From Solobacterium sp. UBA3691 (lineage in GTDB: Bacteria; Bacillota_I; Bacilli_A; Erysipelotrichales; Erysipelotrichaceae): DNA of 29,012 nt. The translations under genes were made by a program, and so were the position numbers. How positions within the stretch are numbered: the first letter of the stretch is position 1; every line of letters starts with the position of its first letter. The notes beneath the pieces were generated by a model. That model had not been told where the DNA came from, searched no databases, and saw only the letters and a program-made list of their open reading frames with translations. Positions 1-8,191 of the stretch are shown piece after piece. The stretch spans positions 12,046 through 41,057 of the forward strand of contig DFIS01000063.1 in NCBI GenBank assembly GCA_002372175.1, read 5' to 3'.

Positions 1-764
1 AACTGCTCTGCCATGGTATCTGTCAGGGTACCAGCACAGGAACCGATCGGCAGGATCGTATTCGGGAATTTGTCGGCAATGAAGGAAGATAATGCCGGGT
101 CAAGGGACGCAAAGAAGGCAGGATCGGGGAAGTGTCCCTGATGGTACAGCATCTTGTATCCGACACCGCACAGGGATGCGGATACTTTGTCAGTCATGCA
201 GGATACCAGCCAGTCCATGGCTTCCAGGAAATACCGGGCTTTCTGATAAACGGCAGGGGCATGGTGCAGGGTCTCCAGTACTTTCGGTATGGTCCATTCG
301 GAGGAGACCTTATTGCCGTGGGAAGCCAGCCAGGCTTCGTTTCTTTCTTTTGCGATGCGGTCGATATACTCTGCTTCAGCCTCGGCACCATGATGTTTCC
401 ACAGTTTGACATAGGCATGCGGTTCATTCCTGAACTCTTCTGTCATGCACAGGGGAACCATCTCTTCATTTACGGGCAGAATTGTAGCGGAGGTAAAGTC
501 CAGACCGATGCCGATGATCTGTTCGGGCAGGATACCGCTTTCCTTCATGACACCGTGTACGCTTTCACGCAGGGCTGTCAGGTAATCCTGGGGGTCCTGC
601 AGTGCATATCCGGAGGGCAGCGGCTGTCCGTTCAGTTCCGTGTCCATGACACCATGCGGGTAGGCATATACACTCTGTGCAGATATTTTCCCATCCTGCA
701 GATCCAGCAGGACAGCGCGGGCAGAGAGTGTGCCAAAGTCCAGACCAAGAGCATACTTATGCAT
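1..764 (-). CDS. araB: Ribulokinase (FGGY kinase), N-terminal part, cut by window edge
   Basis: L-ribulokinase phosphorylates L-ribulose to L-ribulose-5-phosphate in the cytoplasmic arabinose pathway. Reading the minus strand from 764 gives MHKYALGLDFGTLSARAVL, the FGGY phosphate-binding loop, followed by the AraB-like segments PHGVMD, GIGLDFTSATILPV and PHAYVKLWKHHGA. About 254 of the roughly 550 residues expected are present and the frame is still open at base 1. Two starts are possible: ATG at 770 or ATG at 764. The ribosome site AGAAGGA (773-779) sits only about 2 nt from the first but about 8 nt from the second, so 764 is preferred. Either start lies inside the end of the upstream araM gene (stop at 757-759), so the two are probably translationally coupled. 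Family assignment is firm; arabinose as substrate is inferred from the AraB-type motifs and the araM neighbour. Confidence 0.9.
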   Translation of the reverse strand, partial: MHKYALGLDFGTLSARAVLLDLQDGKISAQSVYAYPHGVMDTELNGQPLPSGYALQDPQDYLTALRESVHGVMKESGILPEQIIGIGLDFTSATILPVNEEMVPLCMTEEFRNEPHAYVKLWKHHGAEAEAEYIDRIAKERNEAWLASHGNKVSSEWTIPKVLETLHHAPAVYQKARYFLEAMDWLVSCMTDKVSASLCGVGYKMLYHQGHFPDPAFFASLDPALSSFIADKFPNTILPIGSCAGTLTDTMAEQ

Positions 765-2121
765 GTTCATGTCCTTCTGACAGTTCTTTTTCGAAAGCAT
801 CTGCCATATCAGCATATCTCTCAGACAGACCAAGATCCCACAGCAGCTGCAGCATCGTATATCTGTCTCTGACTTCCTTTGCGCAGAGGATCGTTTCCCT
901 TACCCATTCCGAAGGGAAACCAAGTTCACTGACCGTGACAGGTGCCTGCAGAGAACGCAGTACGCTGACCATTTCCCCGGTCTTCGGCAGTTCTGTTTCG
1001 ATCAGTTCCCGGATCTCTGTCCAGTGTTCGCAAATGACATCCAGACGGTGATTCCGTTTCTGCAGATCATTCTTTCCGGCTTTGGCTTCAAGTTCCAGGA
1101 TCCCGGGGGCAGCTTCGGCATAATATGTTCTGATCATGGTTTCCCAGGCATCCCGGTCGAATGTACGCTGTTTCAGGGCGTTGAAATCAGGCTCTTCCTT
1201 TGCCAGGGCATGATAGAGCTTCAGTGCGAAGACAAGACCGACACCGACCTGAGCACCATGAAGATCAGGATACAGGTGATTCATCAGAGCTTTCATCTCC
1301 CAGAAGTGTGACATATGGTGTTCACAGCCGGAAGCTGGACGTGAGTTGCCGGCATATGCCATGGCGATCCCGGTCATGACAAGAGCTTCCGCCAAAGAAG
1401 CAATAGCCTCGGGGTCACGTTTTTCGACTTTTCCGCTGAGCGCCAGCTCTCTGACGGTTTTCAGCGAGGTCTCTGCCATCTGTGCGATCTCTTCACAGTA
1501 ATATTCATCGTTGATGATTCTGGAGAGCTTCCAGTCCAGAAGACATGTATATTTGCCAAGGGTATCACCTAGACCGGCCGCAATCAGTTTCATCGGGGCT
1601 TCTTTCAGGATCTCCGTATCTGCGAATACAGCTTCAGGACTGTGGGTATCGACCGTTACCTTGACATGGTTCAGGATCAGGGCGGCACCGACGGAGACAA
1701 AGCCATCCATGGAAGGGGCTGTCGCCGCCAGCATGCACTTTATACCTGTACGATAGCTGACATACTTGCACAGATCGTTGATCACACCCGAGCCGACACC
1801 CAGGATCAGATCGGTATCAGCGGGCATGGCTGTAAACAGTCTGCCGATGGCTGTTTCATTGGGAATCGGTTCGTTTTCTTCGAGGACGACGCATGAATAC
1901 TGTATGTTTGCCTGACGCAGCAGTTCTGCCGTCTTTTCACCGGCAGCTTTCCATGTGTTGGGATCAGCTGCCAGAAGAACATGCGTATATCCGGCTTCCT
2001 GAATAAAGCCAGGGATACGCTTCAGGGCATCCTTCTCAATAAAGACAGCTTTGGCAGATGCGTAGTGTGTACGTCCGCATGAACAGCGGATCTCCTTGTT
2101 CAGATAGGCATTCAGATCCAT
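757..2121 (-). CDS. araM: Glycerol-1-phosphate dehydrogenase AraM/EgsA
   Basis: 454 residues, NAD(P)-dependent, iron-alcohol-dehydrogenase fold. AraM reduces dihydroxyacetone phosphate to sn-glycerol-1-phosphate; in Bacillus subtilis it lies in the arabinose operon and is metal (nickel) dependent. Visible motifs are the nucleotide-binding loop GVGSGVIND (residues 108-116), PSMDGF (136-141) and the metal-site segments GLGDTLGK (around D186), SGCEHHMSHFWE (around H268) and LHGAQVG (H288). The C-terminal tail after about residue 350 is helical and less conserved. The start ATG at 2121 has AGAGG a few bases upstream. It overlaps araB by several nucleotides, which fits one arabinose-type operon. 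An extended -10 promoter lies at 2170-2178. The physiological product could be a phosphoglycerolipid precursor or a redox sink; the sequence does not decide. Confidence 0.9.
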   Translation of the reverse strand: MDLNAYLNKEIRCSCGRTHYASAKAVFIEKDALKRIPGFIQEAGYTHVLLAADPNTWKAAGEKTAELLRQANIQYSCVVLEENEPIPNETAIGRLFTAMPADTDLILGVGSGVINDLCKYVSYRTGIKCMLAATAPSMDGFVSVGAALILNHVKVTVDTHSPEAVFADTEILKEAPMKLIAAGLGDTLGKYTCLLDWKLSRIINDEYYCEEIAQMAETSLKTVRELALSGKVEKRDPEAIASLAEALVMTGIAMAYAGNSRPASGCEHHMSHFWEMKALMNHLYPDLHGAQVGVGLVFALKLYHALAKEEPDFNALKQRTFDRDAWETMIRTYYAEAAPGILELEAKAGKNDLQKRNHRLDVICEHWTEIRELIETELPKTGEMVSVLRSLQAPVTVSELGFPSEWVRETILCAKEVRDRYTMLQLLWDLGLSERYADMADAFEKELSEGHEHA

Positions 2122-2169
2122 GATTAACCTCTTTCATTCCGTTATCAAAACAGATTTTCTGCTAAGGAC

Positions 2170-2178
2170 ATTATACCA
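2170..2178 (-). promoter_or_regulatory. Extended -10 promoter of araM
   Basis: On the minus strand this reads TGGTATAAT, a TGn extended -10 with a perfect TATAAT hexamer. No good -35 is seen at the usual distance, which extended -10 promoters can tolerate. Transcription would start near 2163, giving a leader of about 40 nt before araM. Confidence 0.55.
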
Positions 2179-2204
2179 AACACACAAGGGGACATGGACA
2201 GCCG

Positions 2205-2213
2205 TGCTATAAT
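2205..2213 (+). promoter_or_regulatory. Extended -10 promoter of the 2234 gene
   Basis: Reads TGCTATAAT, again a TGn extended -10 with perfect TATAAT and no recognisable -35. It faces away from the araM promoter, with 26 bp between the two elements, so the two promoters could interfere. Confidence 0.55.
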
Positions 2214-2233
2214 ACGCGTAAGAAGAGATACAT

Positions 2234-2647
2234 ATGGTACGGAGAGACTATAAAAACATGCTGGTGATCATTCTCGCATATGTACTGTATTATACCGTGT
2301 GGCTTTTTGCGGGCGGCTATGATCCTGCGGTTTCTTTCCTGCAGTTTATCCGCATGCGGGCGAGCAGTTTCTATCTGTTTCCTTGGCTTGTCCGCAATCA
2401 TCTGTACTGGATCGCAGCTGCCGTTTCTGCTTTGGCAGCTCTGTACGGCAGAAAGTATCTGTCATGGATCAGCTGTTTTGGCGCCCTTGCGGGGATCGCG
2501 ATTGGTGAGCTGCTTGGGCCAAGACCCGGAGATCCAACCGGACATACACATCACGGATGGTATATCTGGATCCTGATCTTCCTGTGCTCACTGGTCATCG
2601 GGGCTGTGACAGAGCGGTATGCCGGACGTGAGCGGATAAGGAAATAA
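2234..2647 (+). CDS. Small polytopic membrane protein, unknown function
   Basis: 137 residues; I do not recognise a family. It is strongly hydrophobic with about four membrane segments (roughly residues 8-27, 57-73, 78-95 and 110-127). The loop between the last two contains GPRPGDPTGHTHHGWY, rich in Gly, Pro and His. The N-terminus MVRRDYKN and the C-terminus RYAGRERIRK are basic, which suggests both ends are cytoplasmic. The start is supported by a purine-rich AGAAGAGA about 5 nt upstream of ATG 2234. It has its own extended -10 promoter and is divergent from araM. No clear terminator follows; 2648-2780 is AT-rich with a T-run near 2694-2699 but no convincing stem. Confidence 0.7.
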   Translation: MVRRDYKNMLVIILAYVLYYTVWLFAGGYDPAVSFLQFIRMRASSFYLFPWLVRNHLYWIAAAVSALAALYGRKYLSWISCFGALAGIAIGELLGPRPGDPTGHTHHGWYIWILIFLCSLVIGAVTERYAGRERIRK

Positions 2648-2795
2648 AAACAGATTATCGGCAGGATTAATTGTGCTTTGTTTATCGCTGTTATTTTTTC
2701 TTTTATATATGCAACAGCATGGTGTAAAGTTAACAAATAGGTAGTAAACAGGATCATGTCGATTCTGTTTTGAGAAATAGTTGGGGGAGGTTCTT

Positions 2796-4325
2796 GTGGT
2801 TAAGGCATTACTGGCTAAACTGCGTGAAGCATTGGTTTCCGTTGTCCCGGTTCTGGCGATCGTACTGGTACTTTCGTTTACACCGCTGGCACCGCTGGAC
2901 GCACATGAAAGGATCACCTTCATCGTCTGTGCTGTCTGTCTTGTGATTGGTATCGGTCTGTTTAATCTTGGTGCCGATCTGGCCATGTCTCCGATCGGCA
3001 GACATGTCGGTGAAGGTCTGACAAAGTCAAAGAAGATGGGCTTCCTGGCATGTACATGTTTTCTGATGGGCATGTTAATTACCATTGCGGAACCTGATCT
3101 TTCGGTATTGGCCGGACAGATCAGTGAGGTTGTCAATCCGACGATGCTGATCATGACGGTCGGTGTCGGTGTCGGTCTGTTCCTGGTTCTGGCGGTGGTC
3201 AGGATCGTGACAAAGACAGATCTTACAGCGATGCTGCTGTTCTTCTACATGCTGCTGTTTGCATTCTCAGCACTGATGATCGCTTCCGGCGGACAGTCGT
3301 TTCTGCCGCTTGCATTTGACTCCGGCGGTGTCACGACAGGTCCGATCACGGTACCGTTTATCATGGCTCTCGGCCTTGGCATTGCCCAGACCCTGGGCGG
3401 ACGCAATGCCGGTCAGAACAGCTTCGGTCTGATTGCTCTGTGTTCGGCAGGTCCGATCCTTGCCGTGCTGATCCTGAGTCTTGCTTCAGGAGGCGGTGAG
3501 ATCCATTTCCCGCTTCCGGAGTACGGTGCTTATACGGATGTCAGCCGGTTCTTCTGGCCGCTGCTTGGGGAAACTGCCTGGGATGTTGCAAAGTCACTGT
3601 TACTGATGGTGGCCTTCTTCGCTGTACTGCAGAAGATGGTTCTGCATCTTCCGCTGGGCAGACTGATTCAGATCGCCTTTGGCATCGGGTTTGCGTTTGC
3701 CGGACTGGTGATCTTCCTGATGTCTGTCACCATCGGCTTCATGCCTGTAGGGTATAAGCTGGGGATGACGATGGGCTCTCAGCATCCGCAGATGCTTCTG
3801 GCCTTTGCCTTTATCATCGGTATGGTCGTTGTCCTTGCGGAGCCTGCCGTGCATGTTTTGAACCAGCAGGTCGAAGAAGTGACGAACGGTCAGGTGACCC
3901 GCCGGCAGATGATGCTTGCGCTGTCCCTTGGTGTAGGTGTTTCCATCGGCCTGTCGATCGTCCGTCTGATCTACGGCTTCTCACTGCTGTATTACCTGAT
4001 CCCCGGGTATCTGCTGTCACTTGGTCTTTCGTTCTTTGTGCCGAAGATCTATACGGCGATAGCGTTTGACTCCGGCGGTGTTGCCAGCGGTCCTCTGACC
4101 AGCAGCTTCATCCTGCCGATGGCGATTGGGGCATGCGTAGCCATGAGAGGCGCAGATGCGATCATGGATTATGCCTTCGGTGTTGTATCCATGGTTGCAA
4201 TGACACCGCTGATCACGATCCAGTCACTGGGCTTCCGCAGTGTGGCAGCCCGTATCATGAGAGAGAAGTCTGCAGTCAGGAAGATCCTTTCTGCGGATGA
4301 TGCGCAGATCATCTATTTTGATTAG
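2796..4325 (+). CDS. DUF1538 membrane protein, tandem duplicated (putative transporter)
   Basis: 509 residues with a GTG start at 2796. The upstream in-frame TTG at 2781 lies inside the ribosome site GGGGGAGG (2783-2790), which is 5 nt from the GTG, so GTG is preferred. The protein is highly hydrophobic with a dozen or so membrane segments. It consists of two DUF1538 halves: IAEPDLSVL (A98-E99-P100) and AFDSGGVTTGPIT (F174) in the first half recur as LAEPAVHVL (A348-E349-P350) and AFDSGGVASGPLT (F424) in the second, exactly 250 residues later. The conserved Glu in the membrane and the FDSGGV/GPxT turns resemble ion- or solute-binding re-entrant loops, but that is inference; the family has no established substrate. 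Two P-II-like genes follow at 14 nt and 1 nt spacing, so the unit is probably a transporter with dedicated regulators. Confidence 0.85.
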   Translation: MVKALLAKLREALVSVVPVLAIVLVLSFTPLAPLDAHERITFIVCAVCLVIGIGLFNLGADLAMSPIGRHVGEGLTKSKKMGFLACTCFLMGMLITIAEPDLSVLAGQISEVVNPTMLIMTVGVGVGLFLVLAVVRIVTKTDLTAMLLFFYMLLFAFSALMIASGGQSFLPLAFDSGGVTTGPITVPFIMALGLGIAQTLGGRNAGQNSFGLIALCSAGPILAVLILSLASGGGEIHFPLPEYGAYTDVSRFFWPLLGETAWDVAKSLLLMVAFFAVLQKMVLHLPLGRLIQIAFGIGFAFAGLVIFLMSVTIGFMPVGYKLGMTMGSQHPQMLLAFAFIIGMVVVLAEPAVHVLNQQVEEVTNGQVTRRQMMLALSLGVGVSIGLSIVRLIYGFSLLYYLIPGYLLSLGLSFFVPKIYTAIAFDSGGVASGPLTSSFILPMAIGACVAMRGADAIMDYAFGVVSMVAMTPLITIQSLGFRSVAARIMREKSAVRKILSADDAQIIYFD

Positions 4326-4339
4326 AAGGAATACAGGAT

Positions 4340-4720
4340 ATGGCTGACAATACAGCGAAACATGCCGGCAATATAGCCCCGGAGAAACTGATGCTGCTGA
4401 TCACGGTCGTCCCCAAGGGAAAGGGAACATTCTTTGCGGACCTGATCCGGACCTTTGGTGCCAATCTGCAGATGAGTATCGTCGGTACAGGAACTGCTGA
4501 GACAAATCTGGTGGAATTCCTCGGGCTTAAGGAAGCCAGGCGCAGTATAGTATTCAGTGTCATACGCGAAGATAAGTTAAATACTGTGATGGAGGCAATC
4601 GAGGAACGCTTTCACACAGTGAACAGTGATACAGGTATTTCATTTGCGGTTCCGCTTTCCAGCGTGATCGGTAAACTCAGTTACGGATTCTTAAGCAATG
4701 ATCCAAGGATGGTAAAGTAA
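4340..4720 (+). CDS. P-II-like signalling protein 1
   Basis: 126 residues. After a short polar N-terminus the strand EKLMLLITVVP starts a ferredoxin-like fold with the P-II beta-alpha-beta rhythm. Next come an Asn/Gln-containing loop (FGANLQMSIVGTGTA), a helix (REDKLNTVMEAIEERF) and a final strand-loop (GISFAVPLSSVIG) similar to the P-II ISFxxPV end. The long uridylylated T-loop of GlnB/GlnK is absent. P-II-like proteins bind adenine nucleotides or small metabolites and gate membrane transporters, so this one probably binds the DUF1538 protein upstream. Ribosome site AGAAGGA lies 9 nt before the ATG. Family call is moderately sure; ligand is unknown. Confidence 0.7.
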   Translation: MADNTAKHAGNIAPEKLMLLITVVPKGKGTFFADLIRTFGANLQMSIVGTGTAETNLVEFLGLKEARRSIVFSVIREDKLNTVMEAIEERFHTVNSDTGISFAVPLSSVIGKLSYGFLSNDPRMVK

Positions 4721-4721
4721 A

Positions 4722-5072
4722 ATGGCAGATAAAGAAAAGAAATATGAAGTGATCTTCTGCATCATCAATACAGGTTTTGTGGATACGGTAATGTATGCCG
4801 CAAGAAAGGCAGGAGCTACCGGCGGTACGATCATGAAGGGACACGGAGCCGGAAGTCTTGAAGCAGAAGAAGTGTTCAATATTACGATCCAGCCGGAGAA
4901 AGAAGTGATCATGATCCTGGTGCCTGCAGGGATCAAGGACGATGTGATGAAATCGATCTATACGACAGCAGGTCTCGACAGTGAGGGACACGGCATCATT
5001 TTCTCACTGCCGGTAACGAAGACTGCCGGACTGAGCGACTTTGAAGAGAAAGCGGAGAATAACGCAGACTGA
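4722..5072 (+). CDS. P-II-like signalling protein 2
   Basis: 116 residues, starting 1 nt after the previous stop. P-II features are clearer here: the first strand KKYEVIFCIINTG, helix VDTVMYAARKAGATGG, a strand and short T-loop-like stretch around GTIMKGHGAGSLEAEEVF, a second helix GIKDDVMKSIYTTAG and the closing segment GHGIIFSLPVTKTAG. The last resembles the P-II GKIFVxPV region. The GxGAGS glycines could form a nucleotide or anion site. Having two non-identical P-II-like proteins behind one membrane protein suggests a heteromeric or two-input control. The unit ends in the terminator at 5093-5117. The alternative, an uncharacterised DUF3240/CutA-like ferredoxin-fold protein, cannot be excluded. 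Confidence 0.75.
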   Translation: MADKEKKYEVIFCIINTGFVDTVMYAARKAGATGGTIMKGHGAGSLEAEEVFNITIQPEKEVIMILVPAGIKDDVMKSIYTTAGLDSEGHGIIFSLPVTKTAGLSDFEEKAENNAD

Positions 5073-5092
5073 CAGTATGCAGTACACGAAAG

Positions 5093-5117
5093 ATCACTGA
5101 TGAACAGTGATTTTTTT
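5093..5117 (+). terminator. Intrinsic terminator after the DUF1538/P-II operon
   Basis: Perfect 7-bp stem ATCACTG / CAGTGAT (5093-5099 with 5105-5111), loop ATGAA, followed by a run of T to 5117. Confidence 0.85.
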
Positions 5118-5150
5118 ATATGAATACAGGTGTTTGGCGTATAGTGCTGC

Positions 5151-5180
5151 TTGCATAATAAATAGCGATAATAGTAAAAT
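5151..5180 (+). promoter_or_regulatory. Probable sigma-A promoter of the PTS gene
   Basis: TTGCAT at 5151-5156 and TAAAAT at 5175-5180, 18 bp apart. It gives a leader of about 45 nt before the ATG at 5233. I see no antiterminator (RAT-type) hairpin in that short leader, so control of the LicT/SacT kind is not supported. Confidence 0.5.
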
Positions 5181-5232
5181 ATACGCACATATAGGCTTAT
5201 ACCATAAACTTAGAATTACAGGAGGGGTACAT

Positions 5233-7137
5233 ATGGCAATGGACTATGTTTCAACATCCAAAAAGATCGTTGAAGGTGTCGGCGGTGCGGACAATATTGC
5301 TTCGGCAACGCATTGTATGACACGTCTTCGTCTGATCCTCAAGGATGAAACGAAAGCTAATGATGATGCCGTTAAGGCAATCAAAGGCGTAAAGAGTGTA
5401 ATTAAACAGGGCGGACAGTATCAGGTCGTTATCGGCAATGAAGTCGCAAGCCTGTTCAAGGAATTCAAGAAGCTCGGAAACTTCTCGGAAGATTCCGCGG
5501 CTCCCGTAAAGGCAGAAGGCAATCCGATCCAGCGTCTGTTCGGCTTCGTGGCAGGGTGTCTGACACCGCTGCTGCCGGCTATGCTCGGAACCGGAATGGT
5601 CAAGGTTCTGCTGACACTGCTGACATCGATCGGTGTTCTCAGTACAACAGGACCTACGTATACGATTCTGTTCTCGATGGCAGACTCGTTCTTCTACTTC
5701 ATGCCTATTCTGCTGGGCTGGGGTATTGCGAAGAAGACCGGACACAGCATTCCGCTGTATATGGTCATCGGTGCAGCTCTTGTCTATCCGAATATGGTCT
5801 CTCTGATGGCAGGCGGTGTGGAAGGTATCGTTTACGGTACATTCCTTGGTCAGTCCTGCACATATCTGTTTGGCTTCCTGCCTGTGATCAGTGCGACATA
5901 TACGTCTTCGGTACTGCCGATGCTGCTGATGACACCTGTCATGGGCTGGGCAGAAGATTTTGCTGACAGAGTATCACCGAATGTTCTGAAGGCCTTCCTG
6001 AAGCCGATGATCTTCCTGCTGATCTGTACACCGGTCGTCGTTGTTGTCCTTGGACCTCTCGGCGCGGTTATCGGTAACGGACTTGCGGCAGTGATCACCA
6101 AGCTCTATACAGCGGTTCCCTGGCTGACAGTTGGTATTCTTTCGGCCCTGATGCCGTTTATCGTCATGACCGGTATGCACTATGCGCTGATGCCTCTGTT
6201 TACCGTCAGTATGAGTACACTTGGCTATGATGTCGCTGTGCTTGTCACGATGTTCTGTTCCAACCTTGCACAGGGCGGTGCTTCCCTGGGTGTGGCTGCG
6301 AAAACAAAAGATATTGAGACACGTTCCGAAGGTATTGCCTGCGGTATCTCCGCACTCGTTGCCGGTGTTACGGAACCTGCCATGTACGGTATCAACATGC
6401 GCTTTGTCAAGCCCATGATCGCGGCTGTCATCGGTGCCGGTGCCAGCGGACTGCTTGCCGGTCTCAGCGGTGTCAAGGCTTACTCGATGGGCGGTTCACC
6501 TTCACTGATGTCTCTGATCACGTTTATCGGCGGCGATTCTCCGTTCCGCGGTGTGATCTGGGGTGCGATCTGTGCAGCCTTAAGTATCGGTCTGTCCTTC
6601 TTCCTGACTCTGGTTCTGTTCAAGGATGAAAAGACACCGGAGTCCGCAGAAACAGCAGCTGCCCCGGTAAAGGAAGCAGTGACGGGACCGGTGGAACTTG
6701 TTTCCCCGATGACCGGTAAGAATGTACCGCTGAACGAAGTTCCCGATGATGTCTTTGCGGATGGTACACTGGGCCTTGGTGCAGCGATCCTTCCCACAGA
6801 CGGACATGTATATGCGCCTTGTGATGCGGAAGTGACACAGGTCATGGACAGCGGGCATGCGATCGGTCTGCAGACGGACAGAGATATTGAGATCCTGATC
6901 CATGTCGGTCTCGATACAGTCATGCTGGAAGGCAAACCGTTCAAGTATAATGTCAAGATGGGACAGAAGGTAAAGAAGGGTGACCTGCTGCTGACTGCTG
7001 ATCTGGACATGATCAAAGAAGCAGGCAAGGAACTGTATACACCTGTTCTGATCACGAATTCCGATGATTATGACAGTGTTACGGTATCCTCTGCTGAAGA
7101 GGTCAAGAACGGTGATCCGCTGATCACAGTTGAATAA
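5233..7137 (+). CDS. PTS EIIBCA permease, beta-glucoside/sucrose (Glc) family
   Basis: 634 residues. A membrane permease that imports a sugar and phosphorylates it using HPr-derived phosphate. Domain order is IIB (about 1-85, phospho-cysteine C28 in HCMTRLRL), IIC (about 105-460, ten or so membrane segments, with GMHYALMPL and GVTEPAMYGI typical of the family) and IIA (about 490-634). IIA shows the pair H542 (SGHAIGLQ) and H557 (EILIHVGLDTV), 15 residues apart as in EIIA-Glc; H557 is the expected phosphorylation site. The start is ATG 5233, with GGAGGGG 5 nt upstream; the frame is open further upstream but has no ribosome site there. No phospho-glycosidase or sugar-specific antiterminator lies beside it, so the substrate cannot be assigned. 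The gene ends at a strong bidirectional terminator facing an AraC regulator. Confidence 0.92.
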   Translation: MAMDYVSTSKKIVEGVGGADNIASATHCMTRLRLILKDETKANDDAVKAIKGVKSVIKQGGQYQVVIGNEVASLFKEFKKLGNFSEDSAAPVKAEGNPIQRLFGFVAGCLTPLLPAMLGTGMVKVLLTLLTSIGVLSTTGPTYTILFSMADSFFYFMPILLGWGIAKKTGHSIPLYMVIGAALVYPNMVSLMAGGVEGIVYGTFLGQSCTYLFGFLPVISATYTSSVLPMLLMTPVMGWAEDFADRVSPNVLKAFLKPMIFLLICTPVVVVVLGPLGAVIGNGLAAVITKLYTAVPWLTVGILSALMPFIVMTGMHYALMPLFTVSMSTLGYDVAVLVTMFCSNLAQGGASLGVAAKTKDIETRSEGIACGISALVAGVTEPAMYGINMRFVKPMIAAVIGAGASGLLAGLSGVKAYSMGGSPSLMSLITFIGGDSPFRGVIWGAICAALSIGLSFFLTLVLFKDEKTPESAETAAAPVKEAVTGPVELVSPMTGKNVPLNEVPDDVFADGTLGLGAAILPTDGHVYAPCDAEVTQVMDSGHAIGLQTDRDIEILIHVGLDTVMLEGKPFKYNVKMGQKVKKGDLLLTADLDMIKEAGKELYTPVLITNSDDYDSVTVSSAEEVKNGDPLITVE

Positions 7138-7140
7138 AGC

Positions 7141-7183
7141 ATAATAAAAGCGTTTCGGTTAACAGCCGGAACGCTTTTATTAT
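7141..7183. terminator. Bidirectional terminator between PTS and AraC genes
   Basis: An 18-bp stem (7141-7158 with 7166-7183, one G-T pair) with loop TTAACAG. A-rich on one side and T-rich on the other, it works in both directions. The stop codon of the minus-strand regulator (7180-7182) lies inside it. Confidence 0.9.
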
Positions 7184-8052
7184 TCTGATATCTTATTCCG
7201 AAGCATCTTCCTGTATTCGCTTGGCGACATGCCAAGTTCCTTGGTGAAGGAGCGCAGGAAGTTTGAGTAGTCACTGAAGCCGCATTCATATGCGATCTCA
7301 TTCAGCGGGGTGTTTTCATACAGTCTCTGCTTGGCGCTCATGATCCTTCGGTAGAGTATATATCCGTATACACTGCGCTGTGTATATTCCTTGAAGTCAT
7401 GTGAGAGAGTCGAAATACTGATGCCGAATTTCCGGGCAATCGACTGCAGGGTCAGCTTTTCGGTATAGTTGGCATTGATATAGACCAGGATATTATGCAT
7501 GATCGATTCAGAACCGGTGGTCTTCTCCTGGGTAGACGCATTGAACATGGTTTCGATGACCAGTCTCAGAACCGGCAGCAGTCTTGAGATATCGGAGAAC
7601 CGGGACCAGGAAGAAGACACATCACTGTTCTCGGAAATACGTTTCAGTAGCATCTGGCAGATATCCGCATCATGATGGGTCATCGGGAAGCAGTATCTGC
7701 CGCTGCAGGTATACTCCATCAGGATCTGCTCACAGTTGATCTGGCGGACACCCGCAAACTGCAGAAAATCAGGGGAAAGATTGACAAAAGCCTGTACGAT
7801 ATCAGAACCGTTGGTCTCCGTAATACCATGCATATGATACGGCGGAATGATCACGAGCTGATCAGATGTCAGATGATATACTTCATCGTTGACAGCCAGC
7901 TGTATATTACCCTTGATATGGATCAGGATCTGCCAGTAATCATGACAGCTTAATCCGAGATGATGAGGCATACTGGTAATATAAAAAGCCTGATATCCAT
8001 TCTGATTCGTGCTAAAAAGTATCTCGCCTGTTTCAGCGTGTATATTCGTCAT
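7180..8052 (-). CDS. AraC-family transcriptional regulator with cupin sensor domain
   Basis: 290 residues. The N-terminal half is a cupin-like effector domain (SMPHHLGL, QILIHIKGNIQL, DQLVIIPPYHMHG). The C-terminal hundred residues carry the two helix-turn-helix motifs of AraC proteins: LTLQSIARKFGISISTLSHDF and NEIAYECGFSDYSNFLRSF, ending SPSEYRKML. The start is taken as ATG 8052: GGGGA lies about 9 nt upstream, while the upstream in-frame ATGs have no ribosome site. It is convergent with the PTS gene and divergent from the PHP phosphatase gene, so its target could be either; divergent placement favours the 8163 promoter region. Effector unknown. Confidence 0.88.
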   Translation of the reverse strand: MTNIHAETGEILFSTNQNGYQAFYITSMPHHLGLSCHDYWQILIHIKGNIQLAVNDEVYHLTSDQLVIIPPYHMHGITETNGSDIVQAFVNLSPDFLQFAGVRQINCEQILMEYTCSGRYCFPMTHHDADICQMLLKRISENSDVSSSWSRFSDISRLLPVLRLVIETMFNASTQEKTTGSESIMHNILVYINANYTEKLTLQSIARKFGISISTLSHDFKEYTQRSVYGYILYRRIMSAKQRLYENTPLNEIAYECGFSDYSNFLRSFTKELGMSPSEYRKMLRNKISE

Positions 8053-8162
8053 ATCAACTCGTCCCCAGTATTTCAGTTTTACTAAATACATTTTTGCGCG
8101 AATCATATTTCAATTCAACTTTCAATGCCACTAGTGCTAAAAACGCATAATTTTTGATTGGA

Positions 8163-8191
8163 TTGACATGATACGCATGATTTTGGATAAA
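8163..8191 (+). promoter_or_regulatory. Probable promoter of the PHP phosphatase gene
   Basis: Perfect TTGACA at 8163-8168 and GATAAA at 8186-8191 with a 17-bp spacer. The direct repeat CATGAT-acg-CATGAT (8167-8172 and 8176-8181) lies in the spacer, a possible site for the adjacent AraC protein. The 223-bp gap 8053-8275 otherwise shows only a short dyad CATG-GTAT-CATG near 8234-8245. Confidence 0.45.

Noticed and set aside
132..872. A 246-codon plus-strand open frame opposite araB
   Set aside because: The minus strand encodes a clear ribulokinase with conserved motifs here. The plus frame has no family motif and runs past the araB start into araM.
2648..2780. Possible terminator with a T-run near 2694
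   Set aside because: The best pairing (AACAG/CTGTT with a mismatch and a loop of more than 30 nt) is too weak to call.
5181..5232. Antiterminator-type (RAT/LicT) leader before the PTS gene
   Set aside because: The leader is only about 45 nt and shows no terminator hairpin or RAT-like sequence.
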